In this document: in pieces, positions 50,716 through 62,376 of the stretch
How the letters are laid out: every line of letters starts with the position of its first letter
Position numbering within the stretch: position 1 is the stretch's first letter
Source: Thorsellia anophelis DSM 18579
GTDB lineage: Bacteria > Pseudomonadota > Gammaproteobacteria > Enterobacterales > Thorselliaceae
Length of the DNA stretch: 64,000 nt
Reading direction: 5' to 3'
Assembly (NCBI RefSeq): GCF_900111395.1
Contig: NZ_FOHV01000007.1
Coordinates: 118,621-182,620, forward strand
Notes under the pieces: generated by a model
What the model was told of the DNA's origin: nothing
Database searches by the model: none
Seen by the model: only the letters and a program-made list of their open reading frames with translations
Program-made: the position numbers and the translations under genes

Positions 50716-51657
50716 ATGAATAATACAAAGCCTCCAGTTATTTTCATTATGGGGCCTACAGCGTCAGGTAAAACTCAGCTTGCGATGACACTATATGATA
50801 AATTACCAGCTGAATTAGTGAGTGTTGATTCAGCGCTGATTTATCGAAGTATGGATATTGGTACCGCTAAACCAACTTTAGCTGAGCAAGCTCAATATCC
50901 TCATGCTTTACTTGATATTAGGGACCCTGCCGAGAGTTATAGTGCTGCTGAGTTTTATCAAGATGCACAATGCGAGATAAAGAAGATTCATGCAAGAGGG
51001 AATATTCCTATTCTTGTTGGCGGCACCATGCTTTATTTTAAAGCCTTACTAGAAGGGTTATCCCCATTACCAACGGCAGATAGTCAAATTAGAGCAAGCA
51101 TCGAGGCAGAAGCAATTGAAAAAGGATGGCCGTATATTCATGCAAAGTTAAGCGCAATAGACCCTGTATCCGGTGCTAGGATACATGAAAATGATAGTCA
51201 GCGTATTTGTCGTGCATTAGAAGTTTATTTAATTACTGGAAAGTCAATGACTGTAATGCAGCAGGCAAAAGGGATGCAATTTGATTATCCAGTTATTCAA
51301 TTGGCCTTACTGCCAAAAGAGCGTGAGTGGCTACATAAAAGAATTGAACTTCGTTTTGAGCTCATGGTCAAAGATGGGTTTATCAGTGAAGTAGAACATT
51401 TAATCGCCCGTGGCGATTTAAATTTAGATATGCCATCTATGAGATCTGTAGGCTATCGACAAGCATGGGAATACCTTCATGGGGCTTATGATAAAAACGA
51501 ATTTATATTTAGAGGTGTGTGCGCAACAAGGCAACTAGCCAAACGCCAATTAACTTGGCTTAGGAGTTGGAATGATGCTCATGCCCTTAATTGTCAAAAT
51601 CAAGATCAAATGTACCAATCTGTAATTGAAATTTTGAAAAAGCAAGCTATTATCTAA
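50716..51657 (+). CDS. miaA: tRNA dimethylallyltransferase MiaA
   Basis: 313 residues, standard length. P-loop [14 protein letters not shown] at about 11-24, the dimethylallyl-transferase blocks [39 protein letters not shown], and the tRNA-binding [13 protein letters not shown] and [12 protein letters not shown] near the end. It adds an isopentenyl group to A37 of tRNAs reading UNN codons. The start has AAAAGGGTAATTT. In enterobacteria it adjoins mutL; here a TnpB remnant separates them. Confidence 0.97.
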   Translation: MNNTKPPVIFIMGPTASGKTQLAMTLYDKLPAELVSVDSALIYRSMDIGTAKPTLAEQAQYPHALLDIRDPAESYSAAEFYQDAQCEIKKIHARGNIPILVGGTMLYFKALLEGLSPLPTADSQIRASIEAEAIEKGWPYIHAKLSAIDPVSGARIHENDSQRICRALEVYLITGKSMTVMQQAKGMQFDYPVIQLALLPKEREWLHKRIELRFELMVKDGFISEVEHLIARGDLNLDMPSMRSVGYRQAWEYLHGAYDKNEFIFRGVCATRQLAKRQLTWLRSWNDAHALNCQNQDQMYQSVIEILKKQAII

Positions 51658-51919
51658 TCTTTAAAATGATACAAAACAAAAAAAAGTTAAACTATAATGC
51701 CATTTATAAGGCGATGGTGTATCATGTTTCGTATATTTAAGAATGATGGTTTTTTTTATGGGTTCGTTTAACGCATATTAATCACTTAGACAATTTTGAT
51801 AAAAATGTTTATGTTAAATATGTGTTGTATTCTTTTTTGACCCAACCACATTTATTTTATGCTATCTGATAAAGATAGATTTTTTGTATTATGATTTATT
51901 AAAATAAAAGGTAAAGACT

Positions 51920-52201
51920 ATGGCAAAGGGACAATCACTACAAGATCCTTTTTTAAATGCGCTCAGACGAGAAAGAGTGCCGGTATCCATTTATCTTGTT
52001 AATGGTATTAAATTACAAGGACAAATTGAATCGTTTGATCAATTTGTAATACTGCTGAAAAATACTGTGAGTCAAATGGTATATAAACACGCAATTTCCA
52101 CTGTTGTACCTGCTAGAGCAATTTCACATGGTGCGACTAGTCAAAATCATTCTAATTATTCAGGTAGCACTCCAGTTAGTGGCGAAGACGATTTCGAATA
52201 A
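51920..52201 (+). CDS. hfq: RNA chaperone Hfq
   Basis: 93 residues. The Sm domain is nearly the enterobacterial sequence: [40 protein letters not shown], and the second Sm motif [12 protein letters not shown]. The C-terminal tail (about 70-93) is short, polar and ends acidic (SGEDDFE). The hexamer pairs small RNAs with mRNAs. It has a terminator after its stop, which partly separates it from hflX. The promoter lies in the 260-bp gap after miaA. Confidence 0.97.
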   Translation: MAKGQSLQDPFLNALRRERVPVSIYLVNGIKLQGQIESFDQFVILLKNTVSQMVYKHAISTVVPARAISHGATSQNHSNYSGSTPVSGEDDFE

Positions 52202-52236
52202 TCTAAATATAGTTATACCTTCAAACAAAAATATTG

Positions 52237-52260
52237 ACCGAGTATTGACTCGGTTTTTTC
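52237..52260 (+). terminator. Intrinsic terminator after hfq
   Basis: ACCGAG-TATTGA-CTCGGT followed by TTTTTC. It lies 36 bp after the hfq stop and before hflX. Confidence 0.85.
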
Positions 52261-52338
52261 GTTGCTCTAATTTATGCATTAAATGTCTTCAAGATGTTTT
52301 ACTAGGGCTTATTTTGATGACGGTTAGAAGGAGTCATT

Positions 52339-53667
52339 ATGTTTGATAGGTATGAAGGTGGTGAAGAAGCCATTTTGGTACATGTAGATTTTCAGCAAAA
52401 TGAAGAACAAGAAGAAGATTTAGCAGAGTTTGAAGCATTGGTTATTTCAGCTGGCGTCACTCCTTTGCAAATCATTACAGCAAGTCGCAAAGCGCCTAGT
52501 GCTAAATATTTTATTGGTGAAGGTAAAGCGTTAGAAATTGCTGAGGCGGTCAAACAGACAGGGGCGTCGGTGATTTTGTTTAATCACAGTTTAACCTCTG
52601 GACAAGAGCGGAGCCTTGAGAAACTATGTGAATGCCGAGTTGTTGATAGGATTGGATTAATTTTAGATATCTTCGCACAAAGAGCAAGGACCCATGAAGG
52701 AAAGTTACAGGTTGAATTAGCGCAATTGAGACATCTATCAACTCGTTTAGTCAGGGGATGGACCCATTTAGAGCGTCAAAAAGGTGGAATAGGATTACGT
52801 GGACCAGGTGAAACTCAGCTAGAGACTGATAGGCGATTATTGCGTGACAGAATTGCCTTAATATTAAGCAGATTAGATAAAGTTGCTAAACAACGTGATC
52901 AAGGTAGGCGTGCAAGAGTACGAGCACAGATACCTCAATTATCTTTGGTTGGATATACAAATGCTGGAAAATCTTCACTATTTAATCAATTGACTGCTGC
53001 AAGTGTTTATGCAGCAGATCAATTGTTTGCAACACTTGATCCGACTCTAAGGCGACTTAATATTGAGCAGGTAGGTGAAATTGTTTTAGCTGATACGGTT
53101 GGATTTATTCGTCATCTTCCTCATGATCTTGTCGCCGCTTTTAAAGCAACCTTGCAAGAAACGCGGGAAGCTACTTTGTTACTACACATTGTTGATGCTG
53201 CAGATGAACGATCAAATGAAAACATTGAGGCTGTAGAACATGTATTATCTCAAATAGAAGCAGATACATTGCCTACATTAGTAGTCATGAATAAAATAGA
53301 TTTACTAGAAGATTTTGCCCCTAGAATTGATAGGGATGAGACCGGTGTGCCAATTAGAGTTTGGGTATCTGCTGCAAAAGCTTTAGGATTGGAATTACTA
53401 TGGCAAGCTATTACTGAATGTTTGTTAAAAACAAATGTGTACATTACGTTAAAGCTTCCACCTGAATTAATAGGACAGTGGCGAAGTTATTTTTATACCA
53501 AGCGTGTTATATTATCTGAAATGCTTGATGATGAAGGATATATGACGCTTAGTTTAACTTTGACTCAATCTCAATGGGGAAGCTTAAATAAACGAGAACC
53601 AAGGTTATTAGCTTGCGTACAAGAAAAATTCACTAAAAATGGCAACATTAATGAGCCAATAGAATGA
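52339..53667 (+). CDS. hflX: Ribosome-associated GTPase HflX
   Basis: 442 residues. The N-terminal HflX domain has ITASRKAPSAKYFIGEGKA and the nucleotide-binding region LVRGWTHLERQKGGIGLRGP. The GTPase domain has G1 GYTNAGKSSLFN, DTVGFIRHLPHDL (G3) and NKIDLL (G4). HflX splits stalled or heat-damaged ribosomes. The start has AAGGAGTCATT. It lies in the usual place between hfq and hflK, but a TnpB remnant separates it from hflK. Confidence 0.97.
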   Translation: MFDRYEGGEEAILVHVDFQQNEEQEEDLAEFEALVISAGVTPLQIITASRKAPSAKYFIGEGKALEIAEAVKQTGASVILFNHSLTSGQERSLEKLCECRVVDRIGLILDIFAQRARTHEGKLQVELAQLRHLSTRLVRGWTHLERQKGGIGLRGPGETQLETDRRLLRDRIALILSRLDKVAKQRDQGRRARVRAQIPQLSLVGYTNAGKSSLFNQLTAASVYAADQLFATLDPTLRRLNIEQVGEIVLADTVGFIRHLPHDLVAAFKATLQETREATLLLHIVDAADERSNENIEAVEHVLSQIEADTLPTLVVMNKIDLLEDFAPRIDRDETGVPIRVWVSAAKALGLELLWQAITECLLKTNVYITLKLPPELIGQWRSYFYTKRVILSEMLDDEGYMTLSLTLTQSQWGSLNKREPRLLACVQEKFTKNGNINEPIE

Positions 53668-53686
53668 AATTAAGAGTGATTATGGT

Positions 53687-54280
53687 ATGATATCGGATTG
53701 TGAGCCGATAGAATGCTTTTGGGTAAGGCGCTTTTTATCAAAAACGCGTAAAACTTTGCCCTTTAAGGTAGAAATGATACATAGTAAGATTTACTACCTA
53801 AGACGAGATAGTCTGCACAAAGCGACTACGACTATCAGCAAAAAACACGCGATGGTGAATTTAGAGGATTTGTAGATTCGTAATATGACTCAGCCGAATA
53901 AAGGGAGTATAGAACGACCTAGTAAGGGGGCGCTCAAAAGTCTAGCTTAATCTGCTCGATCCTTAATCAAGGGCTAGGGGGAATTTAGGCGACAGTTAAG
54001 GTATAAAATGGAGTGGAGTGGCGGTGATTTGATCCCAGTTCCACCAGAGTACGCAAGTCAGACGTGCCCGTGTTGTGGTCACATTGCTAGGGAAAACCGA
54101 CGGACACAAGCCTAGTTTCAATGTGTCAATTGTGGTTACGAAAATCACGCCGATGTGGTTGTGGTAGGTGCGATTAAAATTTTAGAGCGGGGACACCGCT
54201 TGTTAGCTTGTGGAGAGAATGTGCGGTTAGACATCTCTATGAAGCAAGAACCCGCCGAAGTGACTCCTTTAAGTAATTGA
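53687..54280 (+). pseudogene. Decayed TnpB transposon nuclease gene (C-terminal half)
   Basis: The interval between hflX and hflK reads, with stops, as TnpB: KIYYLRRDSLHKATTTISKK, then HAMVNLEDL, stop, IRNMTQPNKGS, EFRRQL-YKMEWSGG, and the zinc ribbon ASQTCPCCGHIARENRRTQA, stop, CVNCGYENHADVV. It ends LLACGE and a TGA at 54278-54280. The N-terminal half is gone. IS200/IS605 TnpB is an RNA-guided nuclease. The RuvC Glu region (NLED) and Asp region (NHADVV) are still readable. At least four in-frame stops show it is dead. Confidence 0.85.
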
Positions 54281-54290
54281 AGGTGCGCAG

Positions 54291-54332
54291 TAGGAATCCC
54301 CCTTGCTTTAATGGGGGAGAGGATGTCAATGA
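54291..54332. mobile_element. Right end of the decayed IS200/IS605-type element
   Basis: Just after the TnpB remnant, TAGGAATCCCCC, a loop containing TTGCTTTAAT, then GGGGGAGAGGATGTCAATG. The GGAAT ... GATGTCAA frame around a C5/G5 hairpin is shared with the remnant at 50641-50675. No left end was found upstream. Confidence 0.75.
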
Positions 54333-54398
54333 TATAAGTGCGCTCTGGCACTTAACAGAAAATACATTCACTCAAACAAAAATTAACGGAGCATAACC

Positions 54399-55730
54399 AT
54401 GGTATGGAATCAACCCGGAAACAACGGTAATAATAAAGATCCGCTGGGTTTCGGTGGCAAAAAACAAGAACCTAAAAATAATGGTTCAAATGAACCTAAA
54501 CAACCTGAACCTGAACAAAATAATGGGCAACAAAACGATCCTTGGGGTAATCCTAATAACCGACAATCTCAAACGAACCCTCTGCAGGATTTGTTTGATA
54601 AGTTATTTGGTAATAAGCGTGGAAATGGTTCAGGCGGAAATAATTCAAATAATGGTAATTCGATAAAATTATCAGGTAAGCTTTTACCAATTATTATTTT
54701 TAGTGTGGTTGGGTTATGGTTTGTGAGCGGATTTTATACTGTCAAAGAAGCTGAGCAAGCTGTGATTACACGATTTGGTCAATTTCATACCATAAAGCAA
54801 CCAGGCTTAAATTGGAGACCTGTGTTTATTGATGATTATCAGGTGGTGGATGTTAAACGTCGTTACGATATTAATTCAAGTGGGCGCATGTTAACGTCAG
54901 ATGAAAAATTAATTGATATTGTAGAAATGAATATCAAGTACACCATAAGCGATCCACAAGCCTTTTTATTTAATGTTGTGAGCCCAAATGATAGCTTAAC
55001 TCAAGCAACAGATAGTGCGCTTAGAGGTATAATTGGACGTAATGATTTAGAAACGATTTTAACAAAAGGTCGTGATGGTATCCGTTTTGATACTAAGACC
55101 GAGTTAGAAAATACGATACGTCCATATAATATGGGCGTTCAAATTGAAGAAGTAAACTTCCAAGAAGCCAAGCCGCCTAAAGAGGTACAAGAAGCATTTG
55201 ATGATGCAATTGCTGCACGTGAAAATGAACAGCAATTGATTAATGAAGCAGGTGAGTATCGTAACCGACAATTGCCATTAGCAAACGGTGAAGCGTCTCG
55301 TATTTTACAAAATGCTAATGCAATTCGTCAAAGTACGATTTTAGAAGCTGAGGGTGAAGTTGCTAGGTTCTCTAAGTTGTTACCGGAATATCAAGCAAAT
55401 CCAGAGATAACAAGACAGCGTTTGTATATTGAATCTATGGAACGTATTTTATCAAATACACGTAAAGTCATTATGCAAGGAAATGGTAATAATTTAACTG
55501 TGCTACCACTCGATCAACTGCTTAAAGGGAATACAACTCAACCAGTATCTGAGCACCGTGATTTAAATACTGGAAATGTCAGTTCAAATAACTATCCGAG
55601 CTCTAGCCAAACGACTCCGATAACGCCAGTTAGCAATGCTCCTATGACTAGTTCGGCACAAAGCGCTTTGCCACAAGGGCGAGTGAATAATGCGAGTGAA
55701 AGATTAAATGCTATCAGGGGAGGAAACTAA
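54399..55730 (+). CDS. hflK: FtsH modulator HflK
   Basis: 443 residues. A Gly/Asn/Gln-rich cytoplasmic N-terminus (1-85; PWGNPNNRQS) is followed by one membrane segment (about 89-108) and the SPFH domain (VKEAEQAVITRFG, LNWRPVFIDDY). A coiled-coil region (about 265-345) precedes a Ser/Thr/Pro-rich tail. With HflC it forms a large periplasmic cage around the FtsH protease. hflC starts 2 bp after the stop. The N-terminal TnpB remnant has not removed its ribosome site (AACGGAGC). Confidence 0.97.
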   Translation: MVWNQPGNNGNNKDPLGFGGKKQEPKNNGSNEPKQPEPEQNNGQQNDPWGNPNNRQSQTNPLQDLFDKLFGNKRGNGSGGNNSNNGNSIKLSGKLLPIIIFSVVGLWFVSGFYTVKEAEQAVITRFGQFHTIKQPGLNWRPVFIDDYQVVDVKRRYDINSSGRMLTSDEKLIDIVEMNIKYTISDPQAFLFNVVSPNDSLTQATDSALRGIIGRNDLETILTKGRDGIRFDTKTELENTIRPYNMGVQIEEVNFQEAKPPKEVQEAFDDAIAARENEQQLINEAGEYRNRQLPLANGEASRILQNANAIRQSTILEAEGEVARFSKLLPEYQANPEITRQRLYIESMERILSNTRKVIMQGNGNNLTVLPLDQLLKGNTTQPVSEHRDLNTGNVSSNNYPSSSQTTPITPVSNAPMTSSAQSALPQGRVNNASERLNAIRGGN

Positions 55731-55732
55731 TT

Positions 55733-56695
55733 ATGCGTGGATCGTTAATTGTCGTATTTGTCTTAGCATTAATAGGTGCTTATAATTCATTATTTGTGAT
55801 AAGTGAAGGCACAAGAGGGATAGTATTAGAATTTAATCGAGTGCTAAGGGATGATGCGGGTGAACCAAGAGTATATGAACCTGGTTTGCATGTTAAGGTG
55901 CCTTTTATTCAAAGTGTTAAAGTGCTTGATGCCCGAATTCAAACAATGACAACTGCTGAGCAGCGTTTTATTACAAGAGAAAGTAAGCACTTAATTGTTG
56001 ACTCATTTCTAAAATGGCGTATTACGGATTTTGGTCGTTATTATACCATCACAGGTGGCAATAGTAGGCGAGCAGAAGAAATATTGCGTCCAAGATTAAG
56101 TGACAGGTTACGTTCAGAATTTGGTCGTTTAGACGTAAAAGAAATAGTAAGGGATTCACGTAGTCGTTTCACGGCAGTCAGGGATATTTTAAATAGCGGC
56201 GCAAATGAAGCGTCTGATGATGATATTGTTGACGGTGCATTATCTGAAAATACAGTTGATCCAAATACTAGAATGCGTCTTTCTGAAATAGGAATTGAAG
56301 TAGTTGATGTCAGAATTAAGAAAATCAATTTACCAGAAGAAATTTCAGAAGCTATCTTTAATAATATGAGAGCAGAGCGGCGAGCAGTTGCAACGCGTCA
56401 TCGAGCTCAAGGTGAAGAGGCTGCAGTACGCATTCGTTCTGAAACCGATAGAGAAACAACTGTTATCAAATCTGAAGCTGCGCGTGAAGGACAAATTCTA
56501 ATTGGTGAAGGAGATGCTTTAGCTGCAAAAATCTTTGCTGATGCCTTTAATCAAGATACGGAGTTTTACTCTTTTATTCGTAGTTTAAGGGCGTATGAAA
56601 ATACCTTCAAGCAAAACCAAGATATGATGGTTTTGAGTCCTGAAAGTGAATTTTACCGTTATATGAAACAGCCTAATTCTACTACTCAAAACTAA
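55733..56695 (+). CDS. hflC: FtsH modulator HflC
   Basis: 320 residues. An N-terminal membrane segment (about 3-22) is followed by the SPFH domain (ISEGTRGIVLEFNRVLRD, VYEPGLHVKVPF) and a coiled-coil with ARGE-like RHRAQGEEAAVRIRSETDRE. It ends at VLSPESEFYRYMK, close to E. coli HflC. It pairs with HflK. The start has a strong GGAGGAAACTAATT site inside the end of hflK. A perfect 13-bp hairpin follows the stop. Confidence 0.97.
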   Translation: MRGSLIVVFVLALIGAYNSLFVISEGTRGIVLEFNRVLRDDAGEPRVYEPGLHVKVPFIQSVKVLDARIQTMTTAEQRFITRESKHLIVDSFLKWRITDFGRYYTITGGNSRRAEEILRPRLSDRLRSEFGRLDVKEIVRDSRSRFTAVRDILNSGANEASDDDIVDGALSENTVDPNTRMRLSEIGIEVVDVRIKKINLPEEISEAIFNNMRAERRAVATRHRAQGEEAAVRIRSETDRETTVIKSEAAREGQILIGEGDALAAKIFADAFNQDTEFYSFIRSLRAYENTFKQNQDMMVLSPESEFYRYMKQPNSTTQN

Positions 56696-56719
56696 CATAG
56701 TACTAAATTTTATGATGAA

Positions 56720-56753
56720 CTACACTGCCCGCAAAGCGGGCAGTGTAGTGTTT
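56720..56753. terminator. Hairpin between hflC and purA
   Basis: A perfect 13-bp stem CTACACTGCCCGC/GCGGGCAGTGTAG with AAA loop, followed by TGTTTAATATT. The T-run is weak, but the stem is very stable and GC-rich. Confidence 0.75.
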
Positions 56754-56789
56754 AATATTAAACAATAATGCAAATGCATTTAAAGGTAA

Positions 56790-58094
<1,305 letters not shown>

Positions 58095-58119
58095 ATTTAC
58101 AATAAGAAATTAAATTACT

Positions 58120-58154
58120 AAACCGATTATATTAAACGTGTAATCGGTTTTTTT
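58120..58154 (+). terminator. Intrinsic terminator of purA
   Basis: AAACCGATTA (58120-58129) pairs with TAATCGGTTT (58141-58150) around an 11-base loop, followed by TTTT. Confidence 0.9.
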
Positions 58155-58269
58155 ATGCCTGCAAAAATAACTGGCCACTTAATAAAACCAATCAAAGTAG
58201 GTTAAAGTTTTTAGCTTGGTTTCAGAAGCGGGCGAATCCTAGAGTACGTGGTTGTTATGATTTACTATA

Positions 58270-59469
58270 TCAAGCGAGCATAGAGACAGCCTTTTCGACT
58301 GCACCACAGAAACGATAAGTTTCATCAAGCGTATTAAAAGGCGCAAAAGAAGCTCGGATAGAACCATTGATGCCAAGTACTTTGTTAAGAGGATGTGCGC
58401 AATGCAGGCCAGAGCGAACCGCTATATTCTGCTCAGAGAGCAATATAGCAAGATCGTTTGAATGAATCCCTTTAATGATAAATGTTAAAATACTGGAATT
58501 ATCTACGCTAATTTTTTTATAGCCAACTAATTGACTCAACCTGTCATCTGCACATTGTGCAAGATCAGATGCATGTCTTTCTAAGATATCTAATGGCCAG
58601 TCTTTTAGCCAGTTTAATGTCGCACCAAATCCAATGATACCAGCAGTGTTAGGTGTCCCTGCTTCAAAACAGTAAGGCGCATCTTCAGCAATGAAATCAT
58701 CCATTTTAGCATGCGATAACATTTTCCCCCCGCCTTGCCAAGGATACATTTCATCAATTCTATCTGGGTGAATATAAAGTACACCGACTCCTGTTGGGCC
58801 ATAGAGTTTATGAGCTGAAAAAAAATAAAAATCAACTTCAGTATGACTTACATCAAATCCATGATGAACAATGCCTTGTGAACCATCTACAGCAATTGCA
58901 CAGTTATGTGAGTGTGCAATAGAGCTTGCAAGATGTATATCAGTGACAGCACCTGTCACATTAGACATCTGTGTGATAGCTATTAATTTAGTTTTATTTG
59001 AAATTAAAGAGGGCAAGATATTTAAATCAGGCACTAAAGAATTATTAAGAGGTAGGGGGATAATTTTAGCTTGCTTTTTCTTAGCTAGCATAATCCATGG
59101 GATTAAATTTGCATGATGTTCAGACTCACTCACGATGATTTCGTCGTCTACTGTTAATTTATGTTCCAAATAACTTGACGCAATTAAATTTACGGCTTCT
59201 GTGGCACCTTTGGTCCAGATTATTGAATGACTCTCTGCAGCATGAATAAAATTCGCAGCTAAACTACGAGCATGTTCGTACTGATTGGTTAGTTGAAGCG
59301 CTTGGCTATATTGGCTTCTATGTATATTACCTGTACCTTGATAGAAATTGAGAGTAGCCTCAATCATTGCCTTAGGTTTAAGTGCTGTTGCAGCAGAATC
59401 TAAATAAATATGATCGGGGCTAATTGCAGGAAATTGAGCCCTAAAAGATTCAATAAGTGTACGTGACAT
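58270..59469 (-). CDS. csdA: Cysteine desulfurase CsdA
   Basis: 399 residues. A class V PLP enzyme of group II: YLDSAATALKPKAM at the N-terminus, NIHRSQ, SEHHANLIPW, DGSQGIVHH, the PLP-lysine FFSAHKLYGPTGVGVLY, and the catalytic Cys357 in RSGLHCAHP. The block QMSNVTGAVTDI and the overall sequence are nearer CsdA than SufS. It takes sulphur from cysteine for Fe-S clusters or tRNA modification. CsdE is not adjacent and no suf genes are in view. It follows crr on the same strand, behind a terminator. Confidence 0.9.
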   Translation of the reverse strand: MSRTLIESFRAQFPAISPDHIYLDSAATALKPKAMIEATLNFYQGTGNIHRSQYSQALQLTNQYEHARSLAANFIHAAESHSIIWTKGATEAVNLIASSYLEHKLTVDDEIIVSESEHHANLIPWIMLAKKKQAKIIPLPLNNSLVPDLNILPSLISNKTKLIAITQMSNVTGAVTDIHLASSIAHSHNCAIAVDGSQGIVHHGFDVSHTEVDFYFFSAHKLYGPTGVGVLYIHPDRIDEMYPWQGGGKMLSHAKMDDFIAEDAPYCFEAGTPNTAGIIGFGATLNWLKDWPLDILERHASDLAQCADDRLSQLVGYKKISVDNSSILTFIIKGIHSNDLAILLSEQNIAVRSGLHCAHPLNKVLGINGSIRASFAPFNTLDETYRFCGAVEKAVSMLA

Positions 59470-59538
59470 TAACCATTAACCTATTTAAGATAAGTAATAA
59501 AAAATAAGCCATATTAGAATATATTATTAGCTTAAACA

Positions 59539-59574
59539 AAAAATCCAATGCCAAAAATAGCATTGGATTTTTTA
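59539..59574. terminator. Intrinsic terminator after crr (both orientations possible)
   Basis: AAAAATCCAATGC (59539-59551) pairs with GCATTGGATTTTT (59560-59572) around an 8-base loop. On the reverse strand it ends in a T-run, closing the pts operon before csdA. Confidence 0.88.
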
Positions 59575-59602
59575 ATTTCTAAAAAGTATTAAACAAATTT
59601 AA

Positions 59603-60112
59603 TTAGCGGGTAACGCGTAAAATGACGTTCTGTCCTGCTGTTACTTGTCCACTATGTTTAATGATTTCTTTCACATCATCTAAATTTGATACAACAACAG
59701 GCGTCAAAGTAGATTTAGCTTTTTCTTCTAGTAAGGCTAAATCAATTTCAATAATAGGGTCGCCGACTTTAACTGATTGACCTTCTTCAGCAATACGCTT
59801 AAAGCCCAAACCTCTTAATTGCACAGTGTCGAAACCAAAGTGTACGAAAAGTTCAATTCCTTCATTTGATTCGATTGAAAAAGCGTGATTAGTTTCAAAT
59901 ATTTTACCAATTGTTCCATTAACGGGAGCAACAATTACAGAGCCCGTAGGTTTAATCGCAACACCATCACCGACTACTTTCTCAGCAAAAACCACATCAG
60001 GCACATCTTCAATGTTGACAATTTCACCTGTCATTGGAGAATAGATATCTATATGAGCCGATTCTGTTTTATCATCAGACATTAAAGATTTAATTTTATC
60101 GAAAATTCCCAT
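59603..60112 (-). CDS. crr: PTS glucose-specific EIIA component (EIIAGlc)
   Basis: 169 residues from the ATG at 60112 ([15 protein letters not shown]), aligning end to end with E. coli Crr; the frame extends five codons upstream. The phosphorylated His is in [11 protein letters not shown] (residue 91 counting Met) and the other active-site His in [10 protein letters not shown]. It accepts phosphate from HPr, passes it to EIIBGlc, and controls adenylate cyclase and sugar permeases by inducer exclusion. Third gene of the ptsH-ptsI-crr unit. Confidence 0.97.
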   Translation of the reverse strand: MGIFDKIKSLMSDDKTESAHIDIYSPMTGEIVNIEDVPDVVFAEKVVGDGVAIKPTGSVIVAPVNGTIGKIFETNHAFSIESNEGIELFVHFGFDTVQLRGLGFKRIAEEGQSVKVGDPIIEIDLALLEEKAKSTLTPVVVSNLDDVKEIIKHSGQVTAGQNVILRVTR

Positions 60113-60201
60113 TTTTAGCTTCCTCAACTAGGTTGTTTGAAACGATATATTTACGGTTATACTAACCTACTTCTCATAATTATCAAACTATTTTGATTTA
60201 T

Positions 60202-60239
60202 ACTCAATCCGCTATGATTCAGACTATAGCGGATTGAGT
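60202..60239. other. Strong hairpin in the ptsI-crr gap
   Basis: A perfect 14-bp inverted repeat, 60202-60215 with 60226-60239, and a 10-base loop, starting 11 bp after the ptsI stop. No T-run follows on the reverse strand. It may stabilise the ptsHI message or lower readthrough into crr. Confidence 0.6.
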
Positions 60240-60250
60240 CACTAACTGCA

Positions 60251-61975
60251 TTATTGAGCATTGTTCGAAATAAATTTATCAACTAATGCGACGACATCTT
60301 CAGCTGTTGGTAATTCAAGCGCTTCTTTAGCAAGTTTTTGAGCATCTGCATAATTAGAATTACGAACAATTTTTTTAATTCGTGGAATAGACATAGCACT
60401 CATACTAAATTCATCTAATCCCATACCCAATAACAATAATGTTGCTCTTTCATCTCCAGCAAGCTCACCACACATTCCAGTCCACTTACCTTCAGCATGA
60501 GACGCATCGATAACACGTTTAATCAGTAGTAAGACTGATGGAGACATTGGATTATAGAGGTGTGATATCATATCGTTACCTCTATCGACAGCAAGCGTGT
60601 ACTGAGTCAGATCATTTGTGCCAATACTAAAGAAGTCAACTTCTTTGGCAAGGTGATGTGCAACCATTGCCGCAGCAGGTGTCTCAATCATTACACCAAT
60701 TTCAATTGATTCATCAAAAGGCTTATTTTCAGCTCTTAACTCAGCTTTTAAGCGCTCAAGTTCAATTTTTAGCTGACGGATTTCAGTGACAGAAATAATC
60801 ATTGGGAACATAATACGTAATTTCCCAAAAACCGACGCTCTCAAAATAGCCCTAAGTTGAGCATCTAAGATTTCTTTACGATCAAAACATATTCTGATTG
60901 CGCGCCATCCTAAAAATGGATTTTCTTCTTTTGGAAAATTCATGTAGGGTAATTCTTTATCCCCACCAATATCCATGGTACGTACTATAACTGCTTGACC
61001 ACCCATACCTTCTGCTACGGCTTTATATGCCATAAATTGTTCATCTTCAGTCGGTAGGCTGTCTCTGTCCATAAATAAGAATTCAGTACGATACAGACCC
61101 ACTCCTTCCGCACCATTTCTCTCAGCTCCAGCGATATCACGAACTGTACCAATATTCGCACACACTTCTACCTGGTGACCATCTAATGTCATAGCAGGAA
61201 GATTTTTTAATTTTATGAGTTCATTTTTTTCATCGACATAATTTTGTGCGATTGCTTTTTTAAGTTCAACTATTTCAGTTGTGGGGTTTACATGGACTTC
61301 ATTATTGAGTGCATCTAAAACCAAGAAATCACCATTTTTGACACTGGTAGTGATGGAGCCTGTTCCTACTATCGCTGGTAATTCTAATGAGCGAGCCATA
61401 ATAGAAGTGTGTGAGGTTCTGCCGCCAATGTCAGTGATAAAACCAAGTACCTTGTCAAGGTTTAACTGAGCAGTTTCTGAGGGGGTTAAGTCTTTTGCAA
61501 CTAGAATAACTTCTTCGTTTATGGCACCTAAATCAACAATATGCATATTTAAAATGTTTTTTAAAAGACGTTTACCAATGTCTCTAACATCAGCGGCTCT
61601 TTCTTTTAAATATTCATCATCAAGTTCTTCTAGGGCACATGCTTGTTCGTCAATAACTTTGAATACTGCTGCTTCTGCTGTAGATTTATGCTTTGTAATA
61701 AGGGTTATGATTTCTTGCTCAAGCTCTTCATCTTCTAAGAGCATGATATGCCCTTCGAAAATGGCTTCTTTTTCTTCCCCTAAGGTTTCAGCTGCCTTAG
61801 TTTTAATAATTTCTAGTTGTGAAGATGCTTTTTGTCGACCTGTGCGAAATCTTTCAATTTCTTGCTCAATCTGGGATTCGTCAATTTTTTTGTGATTGAT
61901 TATCATCTCATCTTCAATGAGTAATAAGGCTTTGCCGAAGGCTAAACCGGGAGAAGCAGCAATTCCTGAAATCAT
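60251..61975 (-). CDS. ptsI: PTS enzyme I (phosphoenolpyruvate-protein phosphotransferase)
   Basis: 574 residues, E. coli length 575. The phosphorylated His189 lies in [20 protein letters not shown], the same number as in E. coli. The C-terminal PEP-binding barrel has [30 protein letters not shown] and the signature [19 protein letters not shown]. The catalytic Cys is in [11 protein letters not shown]. It starts the PTS phosphate relay by moving phosphate from PEP to HPr. Located 143 bp after ptsH. Confidence 0.97.
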   Translation of the reverse strand: MISGIAASPGLAFGKALLLIEDEMIINHKKIDESQIEQEIERFRTGRQKASSQLEIIKTKAAETLGEEKEAIFEGHIMLLEDEELEQEIITLITKHKSTAEAAVFKVIDEQACALEELDDEYLKERAADVRDIGKRLLKNILNMHIVDLGAINEEVILVAKDLTPSETAQLNLDKVLGFITDIGGRTSHTSIMARSLELPAIVGTGSITTSVKNGDFLVLDALNNEVHVNPTTEIVELKKAIAQNYVDEKNELIKLKNLPAMTLDGHQVEVCANIGTVRDIAGAERNGAEGVGLYRTEFLFMDRDSLPTEDEQFMAYKAVAEGMGGQAVIVRTMDIGGDKELPYMNFPKEENPFLGWRAIRICFDRKEILDAQLRAILRASVFGKLRIMFPMIISVTEIRQLKIELERLKAELRAENKPFDESIEIGVMIETPAAAMVAHHLAKEVDFFSIGTNDLTQYTLAVDRGNDMISHLYNPMSPSVLLLIKRVIDASHAEGKWTGMCGELAGDERATLLLLGMGLDEFSMSAMSIPRIKKIVRNSNYADAQKLAKEALELPTAEDVVALVDKFISNNAQ

Positions 61976-62118
61976 AAGTCTACCTTTCTTTTTACAATGG
62001 AATAATTAGGATAAGTTACCTATTTTAGGTTAAAAACTTAACTTCAGGCAACCGAAATGTTGGTTGCCTGAGACAACATAATGATACATTAAAATATCGA
62101 TAAAAAAATTGATCAATA

Positions 62119-62376
62119 TTATTCAAGTGTATCAAGTAATTTCGCTAAATATTCAACTGCTTCTTTTTCGTCCTCACCTTCAGCCTGAAGAGTAATGGTT
62201 GTACCTTGTGATAAGCCTAACGTTTGTAATTTAAATAAGCTTTTAGCACTTGCACTTTTACCATTTGAAATCACAGTGATTTCAGAAGTGAAATTTTTTG
62301 CTTCTTTAACAAATTGTGCAGCAGGGCGTGTATGTAAACCATTGGGTGCGATTATGACCACATCTTGTTGATACAT
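62119..62376 (-). CDS. ptsH: PTS phosphocarrier protein HPr
   Basis: 85 residues. His15 in [12 protein letters not shown] is the phosphoacceptor and Ser46 in [13 protein letters not shown] is the regulatory-site position. It shuttles phosphate from enzyme I to EIIA domains. First gene of the pts unit; the start has AAATGGAGAAATT. A strong CRP site lies 269 bp upstream. Confidence 0.97.
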   Translation of the reverse strand: MYQQDVVIIAPNGLHTRPAAQFVKEAKNFTSEITVISNGKSASAKSLFKLQTLGLSQGTTITLQAEGEDEKEAVEYLAKLLDTLE

